The notes beneath the pieces were generated by a model. That model worked only from the letters and a program-made list of their open reading frames with translations, searched no databases and was not told the origin of the DNA. From positions 41,860,762 through 41,924,761 of the forward strand of contig NC_052349.1 of assembly GCF_009727055.1 (NCBI RefSeq): DNA of 64,000 bases, written 5' to 3'. The DNA is from Benincasa hispida. Lineage: Eukaryota > Streptophyta > Magnoliopsida > Cucurbitales > Cucurbitaceae. The position numbers and the translations under genes are program-made. This document shows, in pieces, positions 11,340 through 22,758 of the stretch. Every line of letters begins with the position of its first letter. Position 1 is the first letter of the stretch.

Positions 11340-13025
11340 TTTCTCTGCACAATGGCTCTTAATTTGAAATCGTGCCAAATTCGGCAGGGGAATTCGCAAA
11401 AGGCTACCACCGTCGAAGTCCGTTAGTCTCACGTCGCCAGGAGCCATTTTCAGCTACTGGGGTTTTCCTCGTTTCTCTCTCTCTTTCTCTATCATCGCCT
11501 CACTCTTGGGTCTCCTTCAGGCCACCGCAAGCAGCACCGTCGCCGCCGCTATTGGTGGACGGTTTTCTTTCAACAGTCCCGACAGCGGCGTTTTCCTTCC
11601 TTAACTGACCTTGAACCCCTCCAAACTCGTGACCCACGTTCTGAATGATTCTTGATTCGAACACTCACGACCCAACGAGATCAGATTTCTGAGGTTCGAA
11701 CGTTTTCGAACACTTTCAGCGAGAGATTGAGCTGTTTCGGTAAGTTTCAGTGGGTATAGATCGATTAGCTGGTGTATCAAACTTTGTTTAAGTTCTGTAA
11801 ATTAGATCATAATGTACGGAATTTTGTTTGTGTAGTTTTAGACTGATCCTTGGAAGTTTGAGGTCGTTTGGGTGCTGGATTTTGTTTGGGTGTTTTGTTT
11901 TGACGTCGATTTAGGTAAGTTAACGACTTCCAGGTGGTTTGGTTACGAATTTGGGATATTTAAAATAGTACTAGTTTCTGAAAAATATACAGGTTGAGGC
12001 TAAGAACCTTTGTGGGGAGATCCACTAGTATTTCATAGTCGCTCCTGAAGGTCAGTAGCTATTACTATTGGTTTGCCTTAATTCTAGGTTGGGAATTGTG
12101 TTCTGGAGTTGGCTAGGTTTATGCGTGTGAAATGATATGCTCTTTTTATGATGAACTGTATGTCGCATGTATGAATGAGATTTGAATAAAAGTAGTTGTA
12201 CGTTTTGAAACTACGTTTCTTTTAACTGAAATTGCTTGAAGTGAAAATGTCTTAAGCAAAAATGTTGAATGGAAATATTTTATATGTTAGATCTTTGTGG
12301 AATTGTTTATTCATGTTACATCACGCATGAAATTGCAAGTGTTACATATAGAACACTTAGTGAGTGTGCTGACATGTTGAGTTTTCTTGTAGTGGATACT
12401 TGAGTGTGTGGTTGAAAGCGTATTGTAGGATTTGGGCTGTGACTTTTGACATTGTTATTGGTGAGTTAAGAGAAACACGTGAATATCATTATGTCACTTG
12501 TGGTGTATGTGCCTCGAGTACAAATGGTCAACAGTTGAACCACCCACAAAAGAGTTTAAAGATTTGGTAGTAAGGTCTTGGGTAAATGGCCAAGGATCAC
12601 TATGCTTGAAAGGGGTGTTGGTTGCAGTAGATTCAATAGAGTTTGGTATGGTTGGAAATGTTGAGATGATGAAATTACTAAAGGTGGATTCTGAAAGCGA
12701 CCACCCTATGGTGACTAAATAGGAAAAGTGTAATGTGTTCAATAAAGCTTAGTACGGATGGTGGATCCTGAGAGCGACCACCATATGGTGACTAAATAGG
12801 AAAAGTGTAATGTGTTCAATAATGCTTAGTACGGATGGTGAGTACATTATTTGTGTACGCTTATGTTGAGTTAAGCATGAGATTGCGATAATTGTCGATA
12901 CGAAACACATATCTTGCTTGAGTATATATGAATTTTGTTTAATGATGACTTATTAACTCTTGGGGTAATAAGTGTGTTGTGTTGAATTTGTATTTGTGGT
13001 GGATTGTTGGTTTTATTAACAAAGT
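11340..13025 (+). repeat. Gypsy-type LTR remnant (probable solo LTR)
   Basis: A GC-richer, CT-rich leader-like part (11400-11760) is followed by AT-rich sequence with the phrases ACACTTAGTGAGTGTGCTG and GAGAGCGACCACCATATGG. From memory these resemble LTRs of chromovirus-type gypsy elements in dicots; this is recognition, not a search result. No internal domain follows on either side. The open frame at 11372-11608 lies in the CT-rich part and shows no domain. Boundaries are approximate. Confidence 0.45.
12683..12836 (+). repeat. 77 bp tandem duplication, two units
   Basis: Units 12683-12759 and 12760-12836 are nearly identical. Each begins GGTGGAT(T/C)CTGA(A/G)AGCG and ends in AGTACGGAT. A few substitutions separate them. 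It lies inside the LTR-like segment. Confidence 0.85.
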
Positions 13026-13369
13026 AGGAGAGAATTTGACTTTGGAATCAAGTTAGAGCAAGAAGTTAATGAAGCTAACAATTTGATTGGAAGGAAAAAT
13101 GAGGATAGCTCAAAGCAAATACGCATATTTTTAATACCATAATATACAATCATATTGCGTTAACGTTATGTTTAGATTTTTCAATATACCAAGGATGTAT
13201 CAAGAATGTTATCATGGATGTGGAACAAATTAGCAGAAATAAATTCTAAAATAGATTTGGATTATGAAGTCAAAAGATAATGATTCAACACTAAGAAGAT
13301 GATGAGATATCAGGGTTTAATTGTGATCTGGTGAAGCTTAATAGTTGCGCTGGTTTGGTTGGTTGTGTG

Positions 13370-14865
13370 GTTGACTCTTTTCCTTCATCCTATCTCAGTC
13401 TTCCTCTCGGAGGTAATTCGAGAGCTATCACTTTTCAAGATGGTCCCATTGAGAAGATAAGGAAGAGGTTAGTCTTGTGAAAGAAATTTTTCTTCAGAGT
13501 TGTTAGTCTTACTCTAATAAGATCAGTGGAATTTCTATCTATTACCTTTTGCTCTTCTATGCGCTTGTCTTGGTTTGTAAGAGCATGGAGAAGCCCATGA
13601 GAGACTTACTTTAAGAAGGGGTGGATGAAGGGAATGATTCTCATCTGGTTAGTTGGGAAGTGGTGGAGAAATCTATGAATCATGGGGGTCAGAGCTTGGA
13701 AATTTAAGGTTACGCAACAAAGCTTTGTTGGCTAAATAGCTTTGATATTTTGCCATTGAGCCCGAATTTTTGTGGCATAGGATTATTGTAAGTAAACACG
13801 GTTCCCATCTCTTTGAATGGGTGGCGAAAGGGGTTAAAGACTATATTGACATCTTTGGAAAGATATTTCTTTTGAGCTCCCTTCCTTCTCCCATCTCGTG
13901 TTGTGGGGTAAAGGAAGGAAACGTATTTTTGGGAAGATCATTGATGGGGGATAGGCCCCCCTCTCTTTTGCGTTACCTTGGTTATATCATTTGTTCTCCT
14001 TTAAAAATTTTCATGTGTAAGATTTTCTGGTTTGGTCGAGGAACTCTGTGCCTATCTCCTTTGGTTTTCGTCGTCCTTTGTTCAATAGGGAAATGATGGA
14101 GGTGACTTCCCTTTTTACTTGGGCTGAAGGTTTCAACTTCAACTTTACGCTTGGGAGATAGGATATTCGTGCCTATTGTCCTAATACCTTAGAAGGACTC
14201 TCTTCTAAGTATTTCTTTAGGATTTTAATGGATCCTTATCCTTTGACCTTTGATATTTTATGGAGGATTAAGATTACAAAGAAAGTTAAGTTTTTTTTTT
14301 TTTGGCAAGTTTTGCTCAATCGTGTGAACACGATGAATAAGCTTATGAGAAAGATGACTTTGTTAGTAGGTCCTTTTTGTCGTATCCTTTGTCGGAGACT
14401 TGGAAGGTGGAGGTAAACCGAGATCACCTTCTCTGGGAGTGTCAGTTTGCGAGGTTTATGTGTCTTTGAGAAGTTTGATTTTGTGCTTGCTTGTCGGAAA
14501 TGTTTGTTTGATGATTGAAGAGTTCCTTCTCCATTCACGTTTCAAAGAAAAAGGGCACTTTTTGTGGTTTGTGGGGTGTGTGCTCTGTTGTGGGATCTTC
14601 GGTAGTAGGGGAACAATAGAGTGTTTAGAGGTGTGGATAGGGACCCTAGTAAAGTTTGGTCCTTGGTGAGGTACCATGTTTCTCCCTGGGTCTTGGCTTC
14701 GAAGATTTTTTGTAATTATTCTCTAGGTAACATCTTACTTAGTTGGAAACTCTTTCTTTAGGGGTTTTGTTTTGCAGGCTTAGTTTTTTGTATGCCTCTG
14801 TATTTTTTATTTTTTTTCTCTCAATGAAAGCAGTTGTTTTCCCCCCCCAAAAAAAAAGGAAAAAA
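13370..14865 (+). mobile_element. L1-type LINE 3' end (RT C-terminus and zf-RVT)
   Basis: Read with frameshifts, this encodes the end of a plant L1 ORF2. It includes an SYLSLPLGGN-like RT stretch, VDEGNDSHLVSWEVVEKSM, then WHRIIVSKHGSHLFEWVAKG (13770-14096 stays open) and the zinc-binding zf-RVT domain (WRIKITKKVKFFFFWQVLLN; 14228-14416 open). It ends near CTCAATGAAAGCAGTTG with a C-run and an A-run at 14842-14860. The 5' part is missing, as expected of a 5'-truncated LINE. Confidence 0.8.
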
Positions 14866-15039
14866 TAGCAAAAGTAGTAAAGTAGAAACAAAACACTAAT
14901 TGGAAAGAACAAGGGCTTGGAATTGAGAGTGAAAGCAATGGAATTGAAGAGTTCTTATAAAAGTAAGAAAGAGAACAACCTATGGGTCGGTGGTCGAGAA
15001 AGCCTCCTCCCAAAAGACTACAACATGAGAACACGCAAA
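14866..15039. other. Spacer between LINE fragments
   Basis: Purine-rich sequence with no recognisable feature. Confidence 0.4.
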
Positions 15040-15348
15040 CGACTTTTTATGGTTAGCACGGGTGTGTGCGATCTTGTGGAATTTGTGGGGTGAGTGGAAT
15101 AGTAGGATTTTTAGTGGGGTGGATAAGGACCCTGGTGATATTTGGTCCCTTGTTTGCTTTCATGTTTCTTTGTGAGCTTCGACTTCAAAGGCCTTTGGTA
15201 ACTATTCTATAGGTATTATTTTGCATAGCTGAAGTCCCTTCCTATAGGGGGAGGTTCCTTTTTTGTGGCTGAGTTTATCGTTATGCTTGTGTATTCTTTC
15301 ATTTTTCTCAATGAAAGTTGTTTCTATTAAAAAAAAAAAAAAAAAAAA
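15040..15348 (+). mobile_element. LINE 3' tail with poly-A
   Basis: Homologous to the ends of the LINE fragments at 13370-14865 and 17918-19143 (GGTTAGCACGGGTGTGTGCG, then GTGGATAAGGACCCTGG). It ends with CTCAATGAAAGTTGTTTCTA followed by a pure A run (15330-15348), a retained poly-A tail. Confidence 0.75.
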
Positions 15349-15479
15349 GAGCATGCCAATTGCTAATAAGTATTAACAAGTTGTAGTTACAAAAGAATTT
15401 TTTGTGCAAGGCGATCCACCAAGAGGCTGTATTTTGATTTTTGTACAAAGTTACAAAAGAAATTAAAAGCTTAAAGACT

Positions 15480-16015
15480 TATCTGCTAACGCTCTAGCGT
15501 TCCTTTCTTTCCATGGTTGCCACAAGAGAGCCCTAAAGGTGCAGCTATGGACTACCCTTGCTTTACCATTCTAATTCCATTCACACAACCCTTCTAACAG
15601 CCAATCATCCACTTTCTTGGAAAGACAAAACAAAATGCCGAACATACCAGCAATTTAATTTCAAGCACAAGAGGTAAAATCACAGTGAAGAAGAAGATGA
15701 TCAAGGGATTCACTCTCTTCTAAACAAAGTCTGCACCCAGGAGGGAGAGCCCAGTCTTCGAATTTTCTTTGCAATCTATCATCAGTGTTCAATCTTTGAA
15801 AAGTCAGGGAACATAGGAAGATCTTAACTTTCTTTGGGCTTTTATGTTTCCAATTTAAGCTAGTCAGGTTTTTTTTTTTTCTAAAAAACTTTGTCGGGCA
15901 AAAAGAAAGCTTTTGGAAGGTTGATTTGCTTGAGTACATTTTTGAACCATCTATATTCCAAAGGATTTTGTCCAGGTCATTCCCCACTTGGATCAAGTCC
16001 AATTTCTCCACAATA
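15480..16015 (-). mobile_element. LINE ORF2 3' fragment, opposite strand
   Basis: A 116-codon minus-strand open frame (15661-16011) has the zf-RVT pattern: NWKHKSPKKVKIFLCSLTFQ, then LNTDDRLQRKFEDWALPPGC, CRLCLEESESLDHLLLHC. Downstream on the same strand, an LLWQPWKERNARAL-like tail is visible with a frame change (about 15480-15560). It belongs to a different L1 subfamily from the plus-strand LINEs. Confidence 0.8.
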
Positions 16016-16116
16016 CTAAATTATCCATCAAAGAGGCCTCTTCTGAAGTCTAAATGCCAAGTTCGGTTTTCAAAGTCCGAGCAATGATGGACAGAAGCTT
16101 CCTTTTTGTTTGAAAT

Positions 16117-16118
<2 letters not shown>

Positions 16119-16149
<31 letters not shown>
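16119..16149. repeat. Poly-A tract
   Basis: About 29-31 consecutive A, after GAAATAGC. It could be a former LINE tail on the plus strand or a homopolymer expansion. Confidence 0.7.
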
Positions 16150-16151
<2 letters not shown>

Positions 16152-17120
16152 AGAGAAGCTGATCCAACGAAAAAGGTATTAGGCCAAATTCATGGTCAAG
16201 TAGGGGAAATCCATCCCTTAAAGATGAGAGAATACTCTTCAAAAGAACCAAATGTTCTATATCTTCAAATGGATATTCGAAGCTCCCTATTACAAACCTA
16301 AAGTGGCTATTTATAGCCTTACAAGGAAATATGAAAATAATAACTAATTAAACCCTAATTAGTCTAAATTATGAACTAAACTAAATATTAACTAAAATAT
16401 ACTGATTATCCTATAATTATCCTCATTAGAAGCCCGCCTTCCTTCCGAAATTGGTTTTGAACCTAGTGAATTTCTCAAAGAAAGGATAATTTGTTGTAAT
16501 ATCAATCTGCAATCTACTCCCTTGTTTCTTCCTTAGTGTATGGTGGTTGAGCGATGTTGAGTTGTGGTTGAGCGACTAGAGCAGATGGTAGGAAAGAAGT
16601 AGAAGATCAAGATTGAAGAATGAAGTTGAGGATAAAGGGGGGTGTGAATCATGATTTAGATAGTGAGAAAGAAGAGAAGAATGAAGATCTAATTACGTTT
16701 CGGGTTTTTTCTTTTAACTTTATATGTTTTTATCATTTTTAATCTACTTTGTTTTGGATTGATAGTTTTAAGTGGAATTTTAAATAACATGGGTTGTGGG
16801 TTGGGCTTTTTAAGTGATTGGGCTTTAATTTGGAAAAAAAAAGACCCAGCGTATCCCCTTCATGTATTTGAAAGTAGATACACGTATCTGATAATTAAAA
16901 AGAACTATAAAAATCAGATATTTCAAATCACGTATCAGACACATATCTGCCACGTATCTGGACATATTTGTATCTGATATCAATTCTCTGCACACTGAGA
17001 AGTATCTGTGCTTCTGCACAATTAGCTTATCACCATTTCGTATTATATCGTATCCATATCCTATATCCGTATCTGTGTTTATGCTTCTTAATGGACCAAT
17101 TAATTGCAAATAAAGATGTA
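16150..17120. other. No gene recognised; GTATCTG-rich patch
   Basis: 16870-17090 holds a cluster of CGTATCTG, GTATCTGATA and TATCCGTATCTG motifs on both strands, in otherwise AT-rich sequence. The short frames across it (16759-16977 plus, 16825-17109 minus) look like by-products. Confidence 0.4.
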
Positions 17121-17352
17121 GGGTATGTTTGAGAATGATTCTAAAATGCTTAAAATCATTTTTGACATTTTCAAAATTGCTCCAAAATATGTTCTTTTAA
17201 TTCAAAATCAATTTTGATGTTATGAAAATTGCATTTAAAAGTGTAAAAGTTAATATTAAATTAATTTTGAGTGATTAAAGGCATGTTTTGGAGTAATTTT
17301 AAACATCACAAAAGTGATTTTAACAATTTCAAAATCACTCCCAAACATATAC
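17121..17352. mobile_element. Foldback MITE, about 230 bp
   Basis: The left half starts GGGTATGTTTGAGAATGATT. The right end, read inward, is GTATATGTTTGGGAGTGATT, and the two halves remain complementary for roughly 85 bp each. There is no coding capacity. Related-looking fragments occur near 17760-17900 and 22640-22730. The target duplication is not clear. Confidence 0.65.
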
Positions 17353-17917
17353 GTAGCTTATGGCTAATAGCATATTTCCAAATGATACCATGAACATATT
17401 TCTAGATAACTAATCTCTCCAGAAGTCTAATGTTAGTGTAGGTAGATTGAATGATTATGTTTATGTTACTTTTGAATTTGCACTGAGGTTTGTAATGTAA
17501 GCTTATGTTAAACGAACATATTTCTAAAAAATTCAATCTCCCAAGGAATTTTTTTTTTGAAGGGCTATTGGTAATAACTCCACATGTTATATATGTAAAT
17601 TTTTTTGTTGTATTGCATATCATATCTACATAAGATGATTTCCAATTGTTTTTATTTATGATAAAAAAGGATACGTCCTAAAGGCCAGTATAGAGAAATC
17701 TCTCCCCAAGGGTGATTTTGGGATAACTTGCAAATTTTACTTTAAGTGAAAACATTTCTTTTATTAGTGTACTTCTAGAAGTACTAATTAAGTCCTTGTC
17801 TTAGAAGCACTTTAACTATATTTCTTAAAAGTATCTTTAGAATTTTCAAAATCACTTTGGATCATCTAACCAAATTCTATAGAAAATTTGAAATGTACTT
17901 TTAAAGGGAAGGGAAAG
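17353..17917. other. No gene recognised
   Basis: AT-rich. 17760-17900 has alternating AGAAGTACT / TTAGAAGCAC phrases, resembling part of the MITE family at 17121. Confidence 0.4.
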
Positions 17918-19143
17918 GTATGGGTTCCCATTTGGTTAGGTGGGATGTCATTGAGAAGCCTATTGATAGGGGGGCCTTGAGATCGAGAATCTTAGGTTAC
18001 GAAACAAGGCCTTATTGGCTAAATGGTTATGGCGCTTCTCCTCCGAGCCCATGCATAGGATTATTGTTAGCAAATATGGACCCCATCCATTCGAGTGGTT
18101 GGCAAAGGGGTCTAAAGGCACCTACCGGAATCTGTGGAAGGGTATTTCGAAAGAGCTCTCGTCGTTTGTTGACTTAGTCCATTTTGTGGTGGGAGAGGGG
18201 AGAGATACGTTTGGGAGGACCATTGGGATGGAGAGAGACCTCTTTGTGGTCTTTATCCTAGACTCTTTCATTTGTCGTCTCTAAAAAAATCACGTTGTTG
18301 CTTACTTGCTGATTTTCTTGTTTGCTTAGGGAGCTTCTGTTCCTTCTCTTTTGGGTTCCGTCGCCCCCAATCCAATAAGGAGGCGACCGATTTGGCTTCT
18401 CTTCTTGTGTTGCTTGGGGGCCATTCTTTTAGGCGTGGGAGATGGGATGTGAGGGTTTGGAGGCCCAATCCTTTGGAGGGATTCTCTTGTAAGTCCTATC
18501 TTCATTGCCTTGTGGATCCTTTTCCCTTAGGTGAGTCAGTCTTTTCGGTTCTTTGGAAGATTAAGATTCCTACAAGTTTTACATGACCCTGCGAATACGA
18601 TGGACCTTTTTGTTAGGAAGCTCCCATCGTTTTTCGAGTCATTCTGCTGTATTCTTTGTCGGAAGGTGGAGGAAGATCTGGATCATATTCTTTGGCGGTG
18701 CAAGTTTGCTAGTCCGGTTTGGGAGCGTTTTTTTCAGATGTTTGGCTTTTCGTTTGTTCGTCAGGGGGACGTCAGTACTATGATTGTGGAGTTCCTCCTC
18801 AATCCACCTCAAGGGAGAAGGGGCTTTTTTTATGGTTAGCTAGGGTGTGTGCGGTTTTGTGGGTTTTGTGGGGGGGAGAGGAATGGTAGGATCTTTCGAG
18901 GGGTGGACAAGGACCCTAGTGAAGTCTAGTCCCTTGTCCACTTTCATATTTCTTGTGGGCTTCGATTTTGAAGACCTTTTGTAACTATTCTATAGGTGTG
19001 ATTTTGCAGGAGGGGTGGTGCTTTTGTGGCTTTTTTTTTTTTTTTAATTTATTTATTATTATTATTATTTTTATAATCTCCATGTATTCTTTCATTTTTT
19101 TTTTACCTCAATGAACGTTGTTTTTATAAAATAGAAAAAAAAG
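17918..19143 (+). mobile_element. L1-type LINE 3' end upstream of ALG6
   Basis: Same subfamily as 13370-14865. It reads LVRWDVIEKPIDRG, RIIVSKYGPHPFEWLAKGSK (18015-18284 open), SFGFRRPQSNKEA (18272-18586 open) and the zf-RVT end LCRKVEEDLDHILWRCKF (18531-18839 open). Frameshifts join these pieces. It ends CCTCAATGAACGTTGTTTTT plus a short A-rich tail at about 19130-19143. This places it 237 bp upstream of the ALG6 start codon. Confidence 0.82.
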
Positions 19144-19380
19144 AAGAGCTAAAGTTACATACGCAAGTATAAAGGACATTCTAATTAGAGGCCATAAGAT
19201 AATTTCCATCCTTTGTTATCAAAGCAAAAATAAATTCATTGATAGAGCTGTTTATGGTTAAGTTGGAATCAATATTGCATTCGTAATAATTTTGGACATT
19301 TGGAGCTATAGAAAGGATACGGCCCAAAATGTGACACACTTCTTTCTTTAAGATTCTGCATGCAGATTCTCTAACAAGTC
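19144..19380 (+). promoter_or_regulatory. Short upstream region / 5' UTR of ALG6
   Basis: The only non-LINE sequence between the LINE tail and the ALG6 ATG. It has no convincing TATA box. The core promoter either lies in these 237 bp or within the LINE-derived DNA. This is an inference from position. Confidence 0.4.
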
Positions 19381-20110
19381 ATGGGGGAAGTTAAAGGAAG
19401 CAAAGTCATGAAGAACAAGGTTGATTTGGACAACCATGATGACGCTTGTTGGTGGTTGATTCATAAAGGAGTTAAAGCTATTTTTATGTCCATATCTTTG
19501 TTTGCTTTGCTGGTTCGAGTGGCAGTCTCCCTTCATCCTTACTCAGGTGCGGGAAACCCTCCGAAGTATGGTGACTATGAGGCACAGAGGCATTGGATGG
19601 AAATCACCATCAACCTCCCAGCTAAGGATTGGTATCGGAACAGTACCACTAATGACCTCAACTATTGGGGACTTGATTATCCACCCCTTACAGCCTATCA
19701 GAGTTTCATTCATGGTCTATTTCTCAAGTTGTTTGATTCAGATTCAGTTTCACTGTTTACTTCGCGAGGTTACGAGTCCTATTTTGGGTGAGTATGATTA
19801 TATTTTGCATCTTTTAATAAATCAATCACTATTTTCTTCTTCAAACTTCATTACATTTTAAGTTTTCTACCTTTTGTTGGCTTCTTTGCAGAAAACTTCT
19901 TATGAGATGGACGGTTTTATCCTCTGATGTGCTGATTTTCTTTCCTGCAGTTTTCTGTTTTGTTCTTGCATATTTTAGTGATAACTCCAGCTTTCGTAAA
20001 AGTGATATAGCATGGCATATTGCAATCCTTCTCATCAACCCGTGCCTCATCTTAATTGATCATGGTCATTTTCAGGTTATTACTTACAGAATAGCTGTGT
20101 TTTCCATGGG

Positions 20111-20149
<39 letters not shown>

Positions 20150-22254
20150 AAATTTGGAAGCATGTTAGTTCTTCACCTTTTCTCTTTTGTCACAGTACAA
20201 CTGTATAAGCTTGGGCCTCACTGTGGGAGCTATTGCTGCCATATGTACGGATAAAGATCTTCTGGGTAGTTTCCTATTTACTCTTGCTCTGAATCATAAG
20301 CAGGTATGTTTCAACTTTCTCATCCCTAAGCATTATATATTACTTTTTTCCTCTATCTGCTTCTTGTGCGATAAATACTGAACATAGAATTTTTCATGTC
20401 AATGACGTGTATGTTTCAGTTTATGTTGGATTGGTTGTGTTGATCTGACATATTAATTCAGTAGAATAAATACATAATATATATACATCTGGAAATATCT
20501 TATATTTTTCCAGCAGTTAACTGTTCAGTTTTTATCTTTTTTAACCTTGCCCAACTAATTTTTAGGTCATGAACGTGAGGACCTATTAAATTAATTAGTT
20601 GAAACTTCGTGTAGTCACCTTAACTAGAGCGAATGCTAAAGCTACTTGATGTCTTGCAGATGAGTGCATATTTTGCTCCAGCATTTTTCAGCCATCTCCT
20701 TGGAAAATGTATGAGGCGTAGAAACCCCATTGTTGAAGTGTTAAAATTGGGCTTCGTAGTCTTGGGAACTTTTGCTATTATTTGGTTGCCATACCTTCAT
20801 TCAGTTGATGCCCTTTTGCAGGTACGAAGAATTGTTCAATAACGTAATCATTATTTGTCACTCTGCCAGTATACCTTGAAGTGTCAATATAATGTTCTTT
20901 ATCCATATTAAAGCAAACTTCAACCTTTTCCCCTGGCTTTTTACATGTAGCAGAAGATGACTTCAATCTCTTCAAAATTGTCTCTGGAATGTGCTCATGA
21001 TTAAGGGCTTGATAATCCACATTAAACTGAAAACTATCGTCTTTTTTAATCAACAAACTTGGGCTGAAGATGGGCTTCAACTGATATATGATATGCTTGT
21101 GTTGAAAGAGAGATTATTGCCCTTTCTAGACATTCAGGAGTTCTGAGGATCTCCCGAAAGTTACATGTATACTCCCCTTTTAGCATAACAAAACACACCG
21201 GTGTCTTATCTATCTTATCAAATAAAGTTTGGACTATGTATTTGGTGGGTGGGTACTAAAACAAAACATTGTTTCTATTCTACCACTGAACTCTTGTGGA
21301 TTTTGTTTGGATCGAAGGCAGGAATGAAACATGGCTTAAGATTTGTAGTCTAATTATTCTGACAATACAATCTAACGTGTTGGTAGTACATTATTCTATG
21401 TCCAGATTTTTTTCCCGGGTGTGTTTCCATCCGTTCTGTTTTTTTGAAGTTTAATCCAAGTCTGGTTGGCTTAGGTTCTATCACGTCTTGCTCCCTTTGA
21501 TAGAGGATTATATGAAGATTATGTGGCGAACTTTTGGTGTACCACATCTGTTCTTATTAAGTGGAAGAGATTATTTTCAGTGAAACTACTGAAATTTCTC
21601 AGCTTCACTGCTACACTGTCTACATGTTTACCTTCCATGATTCAACAGATTCATGTCCCGAGTAACCAGGGGTTTCTCTATGGCCTTCTATGTAGTTCTT
21701 TCTCATTCTACCTTTTCTCATTTCAAGGTACTTGCTCTATCTCTCCCTCTCTCTCTCTATGAGTTAGGATGATATTATTATGAAGAAAGTCTAATTTACC
21801 GCCTCTGGATAACATTGCAGTGCATGAGAAGTCTATTCTTCTGCCTCTTCTTCCTGCAAGCATGTTGGCTCTGGATGAACCTTCATTATTTATACATTTT
21901 CTACACTATGCATTGCTTTCAATGTTTCCTCTTGTAGTTCGAGACAAACTGGTTCAAGCATATCTTGCCATTTATGCTCTTACCTTCCTTATTATCAATG
22001 CATCAAATAAAGGAAAGCAAAAAGGGGGAGCGTTTCGTTCTGGTGGGGTTTTATTCGGATGTGCTCTGTGTTCACTTATTCTCCACGTTGTTTACTTGGT
22101 GGTGCGCCCTCCTGAGAGGTATCCCTTTCTCTTTGAGGCAGTAATTATGCTTCTTTGCTTTTCTCAATTCACCTTCCTTGCGGTCTTCTCCAATATAAAG
22201 CAATGGACGCTGTCTAAAGCTGTTCCACCGATGCATAAGCAGAAGCTTAATTAG
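19381..22254 (+). CDS. ALG6: ALG6, dolichyl-P-Glc:Man9GlcNAc2-PP-dolichol alpha-1,3-glucosyltransferase (6 exons)
   Basis: This ER multi-pass membrane enzyme (GT57 family) adds the first glucose to the lipid-linked N-glycan precursor, using dolichyl-phosphate-glucose. Exons: 19381-19787, 19892-20075, 20196-20303, 20660-20821, 21475-21727 and 21821-22254. All five introns are GT-AG and all phases fit, giving 1548 nt, or 515 residues plus stop, close to the usual length of about 500-550. [11 protein letters not shown] (residues 64-74) holds D65, at the place of the catalytic Asp of yeast Alg6, and [18 protein letters not shown] (95-112) is the family signature that separates it from ALG8. Long hydrophobic segments run from residue 35 to the C-terminus. 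The last residues, KQKLN, fit a KXKXX ER-retrieval signal. No stop or frameshift interrupts it, so it is probably functional. Intron 4 (653 bp) holds a retroelement fragment. Confidence 0.95.
20104..20142 (+). repeat. T-rich tract in ALG6 intron 2
   Basis: TTTTCTC followed by about 22 T just before the intron 2 acceptor region (acceptor at 20194-20195). It could serve as an extended polypyrimidine tract. Confidence 0.6.
20985..21100 (-). pseudogene. Gypsy-like reverse transcriptase fragment inside ALG6 intron 4
   Basis: On the minus strand the sequence reads [20 protein letters not shown] followed by ALN. This fits the N-terminal RT motif of Ty3/gypsy elements (SP-V-LL-V-KKKDGS---VDYR-LN). 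The homology is only about 25-30 residues, and the rest of the 101-codon frame (20778-21080) does not extend it. It sits antisense to ALG6, well away from both splice sites. It is probably a remnant of an old insertion, but a chance resemblance cannot be excluded. Confidence 0.5.
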
Positions 22255-22758
22255 TTTGCTACGCTTCTAACTCAGTTACTTACGCGTGACTTTACACTTT
22301 TGTTTTCTTAACCAAGAACACAATATCTTGTTGAGTTTATTTTAAACAGAAGTAACTCAGCAGCGGCCCCTACAGTTCAATTCTTTTTGATAATTGATGA
22401 AGTTACCGTTTCCAGTGAAGCTCTTTTCACCATTTTTATGTCCCACAACACCCCCCAACTCTCACACGCACACACAAAACAACAAGTTAACTGTTGACCG
22501 TCATGGTTGTCATTTAATATGGAACGGAACGGTATCTCCCTTCTAATTCTTGAAAAGAAAAGAGAATGCATAGCCAATGAAATCATTTTGGTGGTATCTT
22601 CTAAAGAACAAAACTAGCAGTTTACTCAGGAATTTGTTTGGAATGACTCCAAAGTGCTTATAAAAGTTTTTAAGCCACTTAGCAAGTCATCTCAAACAAG
22701 TTGTTTCAAATAGAGAGAAAGTTATATTTTATATTTGATCAAAATTGACTTGTTTTAG
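22255..22758 (+). other. ALG6 3' flank / probable 3' UTR
   Basis: Follows the ALG6 stop. No canonical AATAAA was seen in the first 250 bp. 22640-22730 resembles part of a MITE (GTTTGGAATGACTCCAAAGT). Confidence 0.45.

Noticed and set aside
11372..11608. 78-codon frame with a hydrophobic Ser-rich stretch as a secreted peptide
   Set aside because: It lies in the CT-rich leader-like part of an LTR remnant and has no homology I recognise.
19502..19861. 119-codon frame overlapping ALG6 exon 1
   Set aside because: It is an out-of-frame reading of the exon; the ALG6 frame there has clear family similarity.
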